Shown here one piece after another: positions 1 through 8,629 of a stretch of DNA of 64,000 bases. Location of the stretch: positions 1,240,001-1,304,000 of the forward strand of contig NZ_FPIY01000001.1 in NCBI RefSeq assembly GCF_900119145.1. Direction: 5' to 3'. The notes beneath the pieces are model-generated. The model was not told where the DNA came from and did not search any database. It worked only from the letters and a program-made list of their open reading frames with translations. Made by a program: the position numbers and the translations under genes. Within the stretch, counting starts at the first letter, position 1, and each line of letters starts with the position of its first letter. Source of the stretch: Cellulophaga fucicola. GTDB lineage: Bacteria > Bacteroidota > Bacteroidia > Flavobacteriales > Flavobacteriaceae.

Positions 1-2101
1 AAATAGTTTTGTTTCTGATAAAAGAGGGTATTTAAAATTATCTGCAGATGGTAGCAAAATGGCCTCTGCTAATGTTAGTGAAGGTTTATTTTTATATGAT
101 TTTGATGCTGATACTGGTACACTTACAAATGAGCAGCGAATAAACATTAGCGCTACTAATAAAAATCCTTACGGATTAGAATTCTCTCCTAACAATGAGC
201 TTCTTTACGTACACACTTATAATGCGCAACAAGGTTTAGCTGTAGAGTCTTCTAATTTATTGCAGTACAATTTAACTGCTGCAAATATATCTGCTAGTGA
301 AGTTGTCTTAGACGAACAAAATATTTTTAGAGGTGCATTACAACTTGGTGAAAATGGTAAAATATATAGATCTGTAGCTAACTCTTATGATCAAGGCACA
401 AGTTATTTAGGGGTTATTAATAATCCTAACCAAGTTGGTACAGCTGCTGGTTACCAGCATAACGCTATTAGCTTACAAGGCAAATTAGCTACCCAGGGAT
501 TACCTCCTTTTATTCAGTCTTTTTTTGCTAAAGAAGATTTAGTAAAAAACACAGATGGCAGCACAAGTGCATCATTAACTATTTGCGAGACCGAAGAACT
601 TACTTTAGAAGTAGATGCTATTCCGGGAGCAACATACACTTGGTCTCTTAACGGATCTGTTTTAATTGGAGCTAACAGTAATACTTATACAGTTGCCACA
701 ACAACTATGACAGATGCCGGAAAATACACTTTAGAAGTAACTCCTGCAGATCCGTCTGAATGCCCTATTATTGGTGAGGCTCAAATTAATATAAATCCAT
801 TACCTGTAATTAACAACGCAACATTAACTCAGTGCGATTTAGATGCCTCATCCACAGATGGTTTTGCTATTTTTAATCTTGAACAAGCTAGTTTTGATAT
901 TTCTAACGGTATAGCAGAGAATACGGTTAGTTTTTATGCCAACCAAGCAGACAGAGATTCTAATATACCTATTACAACCCCTATTGGTTTTACTAATACA
1001 ACTGCTACAAACCAAACTATATACACTAGTGTTACCAATAAAAACGGGTGTATAGTCTATGCTGAACTGGCTTTAGAGGTGCAACCTACCACGAGTAGCC
1101 TACCAAAAGCATTACCATATTACGCTTGTGATATGGATTCTTATGATGCTGAGCAAACCGGAATGTTTGACTTAGAGTCTATAAAAACAATAGATTATCC
1201 TGGTCTAGAGGTTAGTTTTTATGTTTCTATAGAAGATGCCGCTTTAGAATTAAATCCTATCTCTGACGAAAATTATATTTCTACAACTGCTACTCTATTC
1301 GCTAGATTAGAAGCAAGCAACCAATGTCAAGGCGTAGAAGAAGTTAACTTAATTGTACAACCAACTCCTGTAGTTGTTATTGAGGATGAATATTATTTTT
1401 GCACAGACAATCCTATTTTAGAACTTACAGCAGAACTTGGTTTTGATACGTACAAATGGTTTAAAATTGAAGACAATGGTACAGAAACTTCTATATCTAG
1501 TTCGGTTAATACAACTATTACCAATGTTGGAAACTACAGATTAGAACTTGGCTACAGTTACAATAGTGGTGCGCAAATCTGTACTAACAGTAAAGAATTT
1601 AAAGTTACACCATCTAATATTGCTGTAATAACTAATGTTGAAGTAAAAGATATAAGAAAAAACAACTCTATTACAATTTTAGTTAGCGGAGATGGTGATT
1701 ATGAATATGCTATTACAGACCCGTTTGGACCATACCAAGACAGCAATAATTTCAATAACGTACCTGCCGGAATTTTAGAGGTTTTTGTTAGAGATAAAAA
1801 TGGCTGTGGTACTACAGAACCTTATGACGTTTCTGTTATTGGTTATCCTAAACTATTTACACCTAATGGTGATGCAATTAACGAAACCTGGCAAATTAGC
1901 GGTATTAGCAATACATTTTTAGCTAAAAGCGATATTTATATTTTTGATAGGTATGGAGTTCTTGTTGCTAAAATAGATCCTAGTTCTGCTGGCTGGAACG
2001 GTACTACTAGAGGTATACCTGCACCTGAGTCTGACTATTGGTTTAGAGCCAAGCTAGAAGACGGTAGAGATTTTAACGGTCATTTTTCTTTAAAACGATA
2101 A
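1..2101 (+). CDS. Secreted CHU_C (gliding/T9SS type B sorting) protein, 5' partial
   Basis: The frame is open from base 2 with no stop, so the gene begins upstream of the window; the first in-window ATG at 59 is internal. The N-terminal part seen here resembles the end of a beta-propeller (LSADGSKMA, LFLYDFDADTG, LEFSPNNELLYV). It is followed by an Ig/PKD-like stretch (TYTWSLNGSVL) and several cysteine-containing repeats. The last ~85 residues are a gliding-motility-associated C-terminal domain: KLFTPNGDAINETW, IYIFDRYGVLV, SAGWNGT, DYWFRAKLEDG, ending in FSLKR. This domain is known as a type B sorting signal for the type IX secretion system, so the protein is probably exported to the surface or medium. 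What it binds or does is not visible. No symbol is assigned because gene names of this family are not sequence-specific. Confidence 0.9.
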   Translation, partial: NSFVSDKRGYLKLSADGSKMASANVSEGLFLYDFDADTGTLTNEQRINISATNKNPYGLEFSPNNELLYVHTYNAQQGLAVESSNLLQYNLTAANISASEVVLDEQNIFRGALQLGENGKIYRSVANSYDQGTSYLGVINNPNQVGTAAGYQHNAISLQGKLATQGLPPFIQSFFAKEDLVKNTDGSTSASLTICETEELTLEVDAIPGATYTWSLNGSVLIGANSNTYTVATTTMTDAGKYTLEVTPADPSECPIIGEAQININPLPVINNATLTQCDLDASSTDGFAIFNLEQASFDISNGIAENTVSFYANQADRDSNIPITTPIGFTNTTATNQTIYTSVTNKNGCIVYAELALEVQPTTSSLPKALPYYACDMDSYDAEQTGMFDLESIKTIDYPGLEVSFYVSIEDAALELNPISDENYISTTATLFARLEASNQCQGVEEVNLIVQPTPVVVIEDEYYFCTDNPILELTAELGFDTYKWFKIEDNGTETSISSSVNTTITNVGNYRLELGYSYNSGAQICTNSKEFKVTPSNIAVITNVEVKDIRKNNSITILVSGDGDYEYAITDPFGPYQDSNNFNNVPAGILEVFVRDKNGCGTTEPYDVSVIGYPKLFTPNGDAINETWQISGISNTFLAKSDIYIFDRYGVLVAKIDPSSAGWNGTTRGIPAPESDYWFRAKLEDGRDFNGHFSLKR

Positions 2102-2104
2102 GCT

Positions 2105-2179
2105 GCGCTAGGGATTGAAGCGGCACCACGTATTTGCCTTTTTGCAAAACGTAGTACAGCGTAAAGCCCGCTCGAGCGC
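2105..2179. other. Structured intergenic element, nested stems, probable flavobacterial repeat
   Basis: The gap between the CHU_C gene and uvrB is GC-rich for this genome and folds into three nested stems. The outer stem pairs GCGCT 2105-2109 with AGCGC 2175-2179. After an asymmetric internal loop, GCGG 2120-2123 pairs with CCGC 2168-2171. An apical hairpin of about ten pairs lies within 2129-2152 (ACGTATTTGC against GCAAAACGT). From memory, blocks like AGGGATTGAAGCGG and AAAGCCCG recur in flavobacterial intergenic regions with a variable apical hairpin between them. That is recollection, not something visible in this single copy. It could be an RNA element, a dispersed repeat or a binding site. 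Only one copy was seen in this window. Confidence 0.55.
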
Positions 2180-2235
2180 CCAAAATACCTGACTAATTTG
2201 TATGCTGTTATTGCGGTATTTGTTACTTTTAATCT

Positions 2236-4221
2236 ATGAAATTTAAAGTTGTATCAAAATTTGAGCCTACTGGTGACCAACCCCAAGCAATTAAGGAGTT
2301 GGTTAAAGGCGTTAATGAAGGAGAAAGACACCAAACTTTACTAGGAGTTACAGGCTCTGGAAAAACATTTACTGTTGCCAATGTAATAGAAGATTTACAA
2401 AAACCAACCTTAGTTTTAGCACATAACAAAACGTTAGCAGCCCAATTATACTCGGAGTTTAAACAGTTTTTTCCTGAGAATGCTGTAGAGTATTTTGTGT
2501 CTTATTATGATTATTACCAACCTGAAGCATATATACCAACTACGGGTACTTTTATAGAGAAAGATTTATCTATTAACGAGGATATAGAGAAGTTACGTTT
2601 AAGCGCCACCTCTTCCCTATTGTCTGGCCGTAGAGATGTTATTGTTATTGCGTCTGTATCTTGTTTGTATGGTATTGGTAACCCTGTGGAGTTTCAGAAA
2701 AATGTTATTTCTATAAAAAAAGATCAAATAATTTCTAGAACTAAATTTTTGCATCAACTAGTGCAAAGTTTGTATTCTAGAACTACTGCAGATTTTAGAA
2801 ATGGTAACTTTAGAGTTAAAGGTGATGTTGTAGATGTTTTTCCTAGTTACGCTGATCACGCTTTTAGGATTCACTTTTTTGGAGATGAAATTGAAGAGAT
2901 TGAAGCTTTTGAACCTTTGCATAATAAGGTTTTAGAGGTATACGAAACATTAAACATTTACCCTGCTAATATGTTTGTTACTTCCCCGGATATTTTGCAA
3001 AATGCTATACACGGTATACAAGCAGATATGGTTAAACAGGTTGAGTATTTTAAAGAAATTGGAAAACATTTAGAAGCAAAACGTTTAGAAGAACGTACTA
3101 CGTTTGACTTGGAAATGATACGTGAACTTGGCTATTGCTCTGGTATAGAGAACTACTCTAGGTATTTAGATGGTAGAGAACCTGGCACAAGACCATTCTG
3201 TTTATTAGATTACTTCCCAGATGATTATTTAATGGTGATAGATGAAAGTCACGTTACTATACCACAAGTACACGCAATGTACGGTGGAGATAGAAGTAGA
3301 AAAGAAAACTTAGTAGAATATGGTTTTAGGCTACCTGCTGCAATGGACAATAGACCATTAAAGTTTGAAGAGTTTGAAATGATACAAAACCAAGTAATAC
3401 ACGTTAGTGCAACACCTGCAGATTATGAGTTGCAATTAAGTGGTGGTGTATATGTAGAACAGGTTATTAGACCAACTGGCTTACTAGACCCTATTATAGA
3501 AGTTAGGCCAAGTTTAAACCAAATTGATGATTTGGTTGAAGAAATACACTTGCGAATAGAGAAAGACGAACGTACTTTGGTGACTACGCTTACCAAACGT
3601 ATGGCCGAGGAATTGGCTAAATACCTAGATCGCATTAGTGTACGTTGCCGTTACATACATAGTGATGTAGATACGTTGGAGCGTGTAGAAATTATGCAAG
3701 ATTTACGAAAAGGTTTGTTTGATGTGCTTATTGGTGTAAACCTTTTAAGAGAAGGTTTAGATTTACCAGAAGTATCTTTAGTTGCTATTTTAGATGCTGA
3801 CAAAGAAGGTTTTTTACGTAGTGCACGTTCTTTAACGCAAACTGTTGGTAGAGCTGCTAGAAATTTAAATGGCAGGGCTATTATGTATGCTGATAAAATA
3901 ACTGCTAGTATGCAAAAAACTATTGATGAAACTAACTACAGAAGAGAAAGACAAATTGCATACAATACCAAACACAACAAAAAGCCAATGGCTTTAAATA
4001 AAAGCTTAGATAGTGTGTTGTCTAAAAATTCGGTTTCTACATATCATTTTGAGAAAGAAGAAATGCGTGCTGCAGAACCAGATATGGCTTATTTGACTAC
4101 GGACCAAAAAGAAAAAATGATTCGTGAAAAGCGAAAAGCTATGGAGATAGCTGCTAAAGATTTAGATTTTATGCAAGCAGCAAAGCTTAGAGATGAAATT
4201 AAAGCTTTACAAGAGAAATAA
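2236..4221 (+). CDS. uvrB: Excinuclease ABC subunit B
   Basis: This is the damage-verification helicase of nucleotide excision repair, which loads from UvrA2B2 onto DNA and recruits UvrC. At 661 residues it is full length. Walker A GVTGSGKT is at 37-44 and the beta-hairpin that clamps the non-damaged strand (YYDYYQPEAY) at 90-99. The helicase motif DESH is at 336-339, motif VI (TQTVGRAARN) follows, and a C-terminal UVR domain (LDFMQAAKLRDEIKALQ) contacts UvrC. The start has no competing in-frame ATG. A strong terminator follows directly, so it is a single-gene unit. All key residues are present. Confidence 0.98.
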   Translation: MKFKVVSKFEPTGDQPQAIKELVKGVNEGERHQTLLGVTGSGKTFTVANVIEDLQKPTLVLAHNKTLAAQLYSEFKQFFPENAVEYFVSYYDYYQPEAYIPTTGTFIEKDLSINEDIEKLRLSATSSLLSGRRDVIVIASVSCLYGIGNPVEFQKNVISIKKDQIISRTKFLHQLVQSLYSRTTADFRNGNFRVKGDVVDVFPSYADHAFRIHFFGDEIEEIEAFEPLHNKVLEVYETLNIYPANMFVTSPDILQNAIHGIQADMVKQVEYFKEIGKHLEAKRLEERTTFDLEMIRELGYCSGIENYSRYLDGREPGTRPFCLLDYFPDDYLMVIDESHVTIPQVHAMYGGDRSRKENLVEYGFRLPAAMDNRPLKFEEFEMIQNQVIHVSATPADYELQLSGGVYVEQVIRPTGLLDPIIEVRPSLNQIDDLVEEIHLRIEKDERTLVTTLTKRMAEELAKYLDRISVRCRYIHSDVDTLERVEIMQDLRKGLFDVLIGVNLLREGLDLPEVSLVAILDADKEGFLRSARSLTQTVGRAARNLNGRAIMYADKITASMQKTIDETNYRRERQIAYNTKHNKKPMALNKSLDSVLSKNSVSTYHFEKEEMRAAEPDMAYLTTDQKEKMIREKRKAMEIAAKDLDFMQAAKLRDEIKALQEK

Positions 4222-4226
4222 AAAAA

Positions 4227-4252
4227 TGCCCTAAACAACCACGTTTAGGGCA
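4227..4252 (+). terminator. uvrB intrinsic terminator
   Basis: A perfect 10-bp stem TGCCCTAAAC/GTTTAGGGCA with a 6-nt loop lies 6 nt after the uvrB stop. The following U-tract is short. Confidence 0.75.
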
Positions 4253-4284
4253 CTTTACAAAAAACTAACCAACTTAATCAACCA

Positions 4285-4310
4285 TTGTTTTATGTAAATA
4301 CATAAAACAA
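4285..4310. terminator. Strong hairpin between convergent uvrB and hsp20
   Basis: Perfect 11-bp arms (4285-4295 and 4300-4310) with a 4-nt loop lie 14 bp beyond the hsp20 stop. Neither side carries a long T-run, so it may act as a barrier or 3'-end stabiliser rather than a classical terminator. Confidence 0.5.
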
Positions 4311-4323
4311 AACCTTAAACTTA

Positions 4324-4746
4324 TTATGCAATATCTAATGACCTTTTTGGCTTAGGTAATGCTTCTTCTTTTTTAGGAAGTGTAAATTTTAGAATTCCGT
4401 TTTCATACGCAACACTTATACTTTCTTCTTTAATAGTATCTGGCAAACTAAACGTTCTTTTAAAGTCACTAATCTTAAATTCTTTTAAAGAATACTTCTC
4501 TTTTAAGTCTGTATTTATTTTTTCGCTTGTTACAGACACAGATAAAATATCTTTATCAATTTCTACTTTAAAGTCTTCCTTGTTTCTACCTGGGGCTAAT
4601 AACTCTAACGAGTAATCTTTTTCGTTTTCCTTAATATTTACTGGTGGTATAGTTGCTGTATTAGCTTCTAAACCTCCGTACCAATCTGTATTTAATAACT
4701 CGTTTAATAATGATGGAAAAACTGTATTTTTTTTAACTAAACTCAT
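4324..4746 (-). CDS. Small heat-shock protein, Hsp20/alpha-crystallin family
   Basis: This is an ATP-independent holdase chaperone that binds unfolding proteins in the cytoplasm. From the start MSLVKKN the protein is 140 residues, the usual size. An N-terminal arm (FPSLLNELL) leads into an alpha-crystallin domain beginning PPVNIKENEKDYSLELLAPG and ending with the family signature ENGILKFTLPKKEE. The C-terminal tail (PKPKRSLDIA) has no clear IxI motif, which normally helps oligomers assemble. An ATG three codons upstream is possible, but MSLVKK is the usual start in relatives. The 5' region contains stacked inverted repeats (4824-4886) that could be heat-shock control sites. Confidence 0.93.
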   Translation of the reverse strand: MSLVKKNTVFPSLLNELLNTDWYGGLEANTATIPPVNIKENEKDYSLELLAPGRNKEDFKVEIDKDILSVSVTSEKINTDLKEKYSLKEFKISDFKRTFSLPDTIKEESISVAYENGILKFTLPKKEEALPKPKRSLDIA

Positions 4747-4823
4747 AACTAACAATTTTAAATTTAATATTTATTCTTGTTAGGTTACATTTCAAATGAT
4801 GTACCAACTACAGAAATCAGACT

Positions 4824-4922
4824 TTTTGTCATTTTCACACCAACAAACAGTGACAAAATGTCGTTATTTTATTTAAATAAACGACAGAAAGCCACTTATT
4901 GCATCAAAAAAATGCAATAGTG
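4824..4922 (-). promoter_or_regulatory. Stacked inverted repeats upstream of hsp20
   Basis: Three dyads are packed into 100 bp. TTTTGTCA 4824-4831 pairs with TGACAAAA 4851-4858 (8 bp, 19-nt spacing). TGTCGTT 4859-4865 pairs with AACGACA 4880-4886. A hairpin CACTTATTGCAT/ATGCAATAGTG (one bulge) lies at about 4893-4922. The last may end the upstream TerB-like transcript. The first two lie where an hsp20 operator would be expected. They do not match the CIRCE sequence (TTAGCACTC...), so a different regulator would be needed. Confidence 0.4.
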
Positions 4923-4964
4923 AGTTATAAACTATTCGTAAATGGGTTTGTAAAAAAACTTAAT

Positions 4965-5372
4965 TTAGTTCTGTTGCGCTTTAAAAGCTTCTTCTATTAC
5001 AGATAAAGGAACTTCTTTATTAGGGTAATTATGCATTATAGATAATACTTGTTGTATAGCCATTGGAGATAAGCCCATACTTAATCCTAATTTGTGCAAT
5101 TTATTAATTTCTAATATAGATTGCTTATCATCTACATTCATCAATTTTATTAAATTACAAAAATGACTTACTTTTTCTGCTTCTGTACCTGGTTTAATTC
5201 GCTCTATTTTTGTCTGAAAAAGAGAGTCTAAAACCACAGCATCTACACCTAAATCCTCTGCTACTTCTAATAAAAAGTCGTATTCAGATTGGACTAAGCC
5301 ATCTACCTTAGCTAAATCAATTAAATCTAATAATATGCTTAATTTCTTTAAATAATTGGTTTCTACAGACAT
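4965..5372 (-). CDS. TerB-like helical protein
   Basis: A 135-residue cytoplasmic all-helical protein beginning MSVETNYLKKLSILL. Features such as LIDLAKVDGLVQSEYDFLLEVAEDLGV and MNVDDKQSILEINKL resemble the two-lobed TerB/DjlA-N fold, where acidic residues can bind metal. Such proteins are common in Bacteroidota and are often mislabelled as excinuclease or tellurite-resistance proteins. No tellurite genes are nearby. A start 15 codons further upstream would add a hydrophobic stretch (LFKKNCILLPIKF) that does not look like a real signal peptide, so the internal ATG at 5372 is preferred. The function is unknown. Confidence 0.7.
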   Translation of the reverse strand: MSVETNYLKKLSILLDLIDLAKVDGLVQSEYDFLLEVAEDLGVDAVVLDSLFQTKIERIKPGTEAEKVSHFCNLIKLMNVDDKQSILEINKLHKLGLSMGLSPMAIQQVLSIMHNYPNKEVPLSVIEEAFKAQQN

Positions 5373-5479
5373 AGTAAATTTTATAGGCAGCAATATACAG
5401 TTTTTCTTAAAAAGCATACAACTAATTTAATAGAAATGTATAACTGTCACATCTTTATGTATCAATGGTATATTTATAG

Positions 5480-5487
5480 TAACTTTG
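5480..5487 (+). promoter_or_regulatory. -7 box (TAACTTTG) for the DUF1456 gene
   Basis: Matches the Bacteroidota -7 consensus TAnnTTTG. It lies 18 nt upstream of the ATG at 5506, which argues against the more upstream ATG at 5485 as the start. Confidence 0.45.
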
Positions 5488-5505
5488 TGCAAAATATTTT
5501 TATAT

Positions 5506-5895
5506 ATGACAAATAATGATACTCTAAAAAAACTAAGGGTGGCGCTTATGCTACGTGATGATGATATTGTAGAAATTTTAAAGTTGGTAGATTTTAAAAT
5601 TACGACAAGTGAACTAGGTGCTTTTTTTAGAAAAGAAGATCATCCAAAATATATGGAGTGCGGAGATCAAATTCTACGTAACTTTTTAAATGGGCTTGTA
5701 ATATACTTGCGTGGCTCTAAAGAGAACCCTACTACACCTGCAGAGGCATTAGCTAAAAAAGGAAAAACTACTACTGCACCTAAGAAAAAGATTTATGCTA
5801 GCAATAAGCCTAAACCTGTATATAAGGATAGAGTTAGAGAAAAAAATAAGAATCAAGATCTTAGTAGTGTAAAATATAAGAATAAGAAGAAGTAA
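5506..5895 (+). CDS. DUF1456 (YehS-like) protein, single-domain form
   Basis: A 129-residue cytoplasmic protein. Residues ~8-70 form one DUF1456 domain: LKKLRVALMLRDDDIVEILKL, FRKEDHPKYMECGDQ, LRNFLNGLVIYLRG. E. coli YehS carries two such domains in tandem; here only one is present. It is followed by a basic, low-complexity tail (GKTTTAPKKKIYASNKP ... KYKNKKK) that could bind nucleic acid. The function of the family is not established. The start at 5506 (MTNNDTLKK) is chosen because a promoter box overlaps the region before it. It ends at a shared bidirectional terminator facing sucC. Confidence 0.85.
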   Translation: MTNNDTLKKLRVALMLRDDDIVEILKLVDFKITTSELGAFFRKEDHPKYMECGDQILRNFLNGLVIYLRGSKENPTTPAEALAKKGKTTTAPKKKIYASNKPKPVYKDRVREKNKNQDLSSVKYKNKKK

Positions 5896-5912
5896 TTTAA
5901 TTCTTAAGCATA

Positions 5913-5946
5913 AAAAAAGGGACAATCTTACGATTGTCCCTTTTTT
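5913..5946. terminator. Bidirectional terminator between DUF1456 gene and sucC
   Basis: Stem GGGACAATC/GATTGTCCC with a 4-nt loop is flanked by A-run and T-run, so it works for both convergent genes. Confidence 0.9.
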
Positions 5947-5963
5947 AGTATCTAAATTTTAGC

Positions 5964-7154
5964 TTAAGCTAAAACAGCTTTTACTTTATCTGCAGCTTCT
6001 TGGAATTCTACAGCAGACTGTACATCTAAGCCAGAATTATCTATTAATTCTTTAGCTATATCTGCATTAGTTCCTTGTAAACGTACAATAATAGGCACAT
6101 TTATAGTTCCCATATTCTTGTAAGCATCTATAACACCTTGTGCAACACGGTCACAACGTACAATACCACCAAAAATGTTAATTAAGATTGCTTTTACAGC
6201 AGGATCTTTTAATATAATTTCAAAAGCAGCTTCTACACGTGCAGCATCTGCAGTACCACCAACATCTAAAAAGTTAGCTGGCTCACCACCTGCTTGCTTA
6301 ATTAAATCCATAGTAGCCATTGCTAAACCAGCACCGTTAACCATACAACCAACGTTACCGTCAAGATCTACATAGTTTAAACCTAATGCTCCTGCTTCAA
6401 CCTCAATTGGGTTTTCCTCACGCAAATCTCTCATTTCTGCGTACTGCTTTCTTCTGTATAATGCATTATCGTCTATAGATACCTTAGCATCTACAGCCAT
6501 TATTTTATTATCTGATGTTTTTAACACTGGGTTAATTTCAAACATACTAGAATCGCTTTCTACATACGCTTTGTATAATGAAGCAACAAATTTTGTCATT
6601 TCTTTAAAAGCTAATCCAGATAAACCTAAGTTAAAAGCAATTTTACGTGCTTGAAAAGCTAATAAACCTGTAGAAGGATCTATTTCTTCTGTATAAATTA
6701 AGTGCGGAGTTTTTTCTGCAACTTCTTCAATATCCATACCACCTTCAGTAGAATACATAATCATATTTCTACCAGTAGCTCTGTTTAACAATACAGAAAC
6801 ATAAAATTCTGATGTCTCACTTTCGCCAGGATAGTAAACATCTTCTGCTACTAAAACTTGGTGAACTTTTTTACCTTCTGCAGAAGTTTGCGGAGTAACA
6901 AGGTTCATCCCTATAATACTTCCTGCAATTTCTTCAACTTCGTTTAAATTTTTGGCAAGTTTAACTCCACCACCTTTACCTCTACCACCAGCATGTACTT
7001 GTGCTTTTATCACATGCCATCCAGTACCAGTTTCTTCTGTAAGTTGCTTTGCAGCAGCAACAGCTTCTTGTGCATTATGTGCAACTATTCCGCGTTGTAT
7101 ACGTACGCCAAAGCTTGCTAAAATCTCTTTTCCTTGATATTCGTGAAGGTTCAT
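5964..7154 (-). CDS. sucC: Succinyl-CoA synthetase (ADP-forming) beta subunit
   Basis: This is the nucleotide-binding subunit of the TCA-cycle enzyme that makes succinate and ATP from succinyl-CoA. From MNLHEYQGKEILASFG it is 396 residues, close to the usual ~390. An ATP-grasp domain is visible: VHAGGRGKGGGVKLAK near residue 50, FEINPV, and the Mg-binding VDAKVSIDDNAL. The CoA-ligase domain has GCMVNGAGLAMATMD, GEPANFLDVGG and the loop NIFGGIVRCD. The partner sucD is not in the window, as is common in Bacteroidota. An ATG ten codons upstream is unlikely because relatives begin at MNLHEYQ. A CAAAAATA sequence at 7182-7189 (TATTTTTG on the coding strand) is a likely -7 box. Confidence 0.97.
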   Translation of the reverse strand: MNLHEYQGKEILASFGVRIQRGIVAHNAQEAVAAAKQLTEETGTGWHVIKAQVHAGGRGKGGGVKLAKNLNEVEEIAGSIIGMNLVTPQTSAEGKKVHQVLVAEDVYYPGESETSEFYVSVLLNRATGRNMIMYSTEGGMDIEEVAEKTPHLIYTEEIDPSTGLLAFQARKIAFNLGLSGLAFKEMTKFVASLYKAYVESDSSMFEINPVLKTSDNKIMAVDAKVSIDDNALYRRKQYAEMRDLREENPIEVEAGALGLNYVDLDGNVGCMVNGAGLAMATMDLIKQAGGEPANFLDVGGTADAARVEAAFEIILKDPAVKAILINIFGGIVRCDRVAQGVIDAYKNMGTINVPIIVRLQGTNADIAKELIDNSGLDVQSAVEFQEAADKVKAVLA

Positions 7155-7181
7155 ATATAATAGGTATATTTTGTTCTGGTA

Positions 7182-7189
7182 CAAAAATA
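7182..7189 (-). promoter_or_regulatory. -7 box (TATTTTTG) for sucC
   Basis: Matches TAnnTTTG, 27 nt upstream of the sucC start. No well-placed TTG was found upstream. Confidence 0.4.
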
Positions 7190-7322
7190 AGAAACCAAGG
7201 TCAATTTCTCTAATTAATTTTAAGTAAGCTTTCTATAATTACAACCTTTACATCGAATTAAATTTAAAAAATGTTTTATTTATAACAAATTGTTATTTTT
7301 TAATAATATTGCAACCAATTTT

Positions 7323-7352
7323 TTGATGCGTAAAATAACTATCTTAGTTTTG
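7323..7352 (+). promoter_or_regulatory. Bacteroidota promoter of the lysA-type gene
   Basis: A -33 TTG (7323-7325) and a -7 box TAGTTTTG (7345-7352) are separated by 19 nt, the optimal spacing for the Bacteroidota housekeeping sigma factor. The start codon is 16 nt downstream. Confidence 0.65.
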
Positions 7353-7368
7353 TAAAAAAAAATATACT

Positions 7369-8616
7369 ATGCAGGCATCCGATTTATTGAAGATTGCAAA
7401 AACATACGGCGATCCCGTTTATGTTTATGATTCGGAAAAAATAATTTCCCAGTACCAAAGACTTACAAATGCGTTTAAGGGCGTAAAAAAGTTACAATTA
7501 AACTACGCCGCTAAGGCATTATCTAATATATCTATATTACGTTTAATGAATTCTTTAGGTAGTGGTTTAGATACCGTTTCTATACAAGAAGTAGAATTGG
7601 GTTTACTTGCAGGCTTTAAACCAGAGTCTATTATATTTACACCAAACGGTGTTTCTCTAGAAGAAATAGAAAAGGCTGCTGCTTTAGGCGTACGTATAAA
7701 CATAGATAACCTATCTGTGCTAGAACAATTTGGTGGTAAACACCCAAATGTACCTGTTTGTATTAGAATTAACCCACACGTTATGGCGGGCGGAAACTCT
7801 AATATATCTGTAGGACATATAGATTCTAAGTTTGGTATTAGTATTCATCAGATTCCACACTTATTACGTATTGTAGAACTTACTAAAATGAATATTAACG
7901 GTATACATATGCATACTGGTAGTGATATTTTAGATATTGATGTTTTCTTATATGCGTCTGAAATACTTTTTGAAACAGCTAAGAATTTTAAGAATTTAGA
8001 TTTTATAGATTTTGGTAGTGGCTTTAAAGTTCCTTATAAAGAAGGTGATATTGAAACTAATATTGAAGAATTAGGAAAAAAATTAAGCTCTAAATTTAAC
8101 TCGTTTTGTAAAGAATACGGAAAAGAATTAACTCTTGCTTTTGAACCTGGTAAGTTTCTTGTGAGCGAATCTGGTTTCTTTTTAGCAAAAGTAAACGTAG
8201 TAAAACAAACTACATCTACCGTATTTGCTAGTATAGATTCTGGTTTTAACCATTTAATTAGACCAATGCTTTATGGATCTTCTCATAAAATAATAAATAT
8301 CTCTAACCCTAAAGGAAGAGAACGTTACTATTCTGTTGTTGGCTACATCTGTGAAACAGATACTTTTGCTAGCAACCGTAGAATTAACGAAATATCTGAA
8401 GGTGATATTTTAGCTTTTCATAATGCAGGTGCTTATTGTTTTACTATGGCAAGCAACTACAACTCTAGATTTAGACCACCAGAGGTTTTATGGCACAAAG
8501 GTGAAGCCATATTAATACGTGAACGCGAAACTTTTGATGATTTAATAAAAAATCAAGTAGACGTTAAAGACCTTTTTTCTAAAAAGGAAACTAAAAAAGA
8601 AAAAGCCACTGTTTAA
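7369..8616 (+). CDS. lysA: Diaminopimelate decarboxylase
   Basis: A PLP-dependent fold-III decarboxylase that converts meso-diaminopimelate to L-lysine, the last step of lysine synthesis. At 415 residues it is normal length. The PLP lysine is K49 in LNYAAKALSN. Also visible are the TIM-barrel motif HMHTGSDI, the phosphate-binding FGSGFKVPY, and EPGKFLV. The catalytic cysteine motif CETDTF and the tyrosine motif GAYCFTMASNYNSR lie in the C-terminal barrel. The LysA subfamily is favoured over ornithine or carboxynorspermidine decarboxylases by HTGSDI and CETDTF. Its terminator overlaps the last codons. Confidence 0.93.
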   Translation: MQASDLLKIAKTYGDPVYVYDSEKIISQYQRLTNAFKGVKKLQLNYAAKALSNISILRLMNSLGSGLDTVSIQEVELGLLAGFKPESIIFTPNGVSLEEIEKAAALGVRINIDNLSVLEQFGGKHPNVPVCIRINPHVMAGGNSNISVGHIDSKFGISIHQIPHLLRIVELTKMNINGIHMHTGSDILDIDVFLYASEILFETAKNFKNLDFIDFGSGFKVPYKEGDIETNIEELGKKLSSKFNSFCKEYGKELTLAFEPGKFLVSESGFFLAKVNVVKQTTSTVFASIDSGFNHLIRPMLYGSSHKIINISNPKGRERYYSVVGYICETDTFASNRRINEISEGDILAFHNAGAYCFTMASNYNSRFRPPEVLWHKGEAILIRERETFDDLIKNQVDVKDLFSKKETKKEKATV

Positions 8617-8629
8617 AACAGTGGCTTTT
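8601..8629. terminator. Bidirectional terminator overlapping the lysA 3' end
   Basis: Stem AAAAGCCACTGT/ACAGTGGCTTTT begins inside the lysA coding sequence, with the TAA stop (8614-8616) in the loop. It serves lysA and the convergent gene. Confidence 0.85.

Noticed and set aside
4965-5372. Tellurite-resistance or excinuclease label for the TerB-like protein
   Set aside because: The fold resembles TerB, but no ter genes are near and nothing supports an excinuclease role; kept as TerB-like only.
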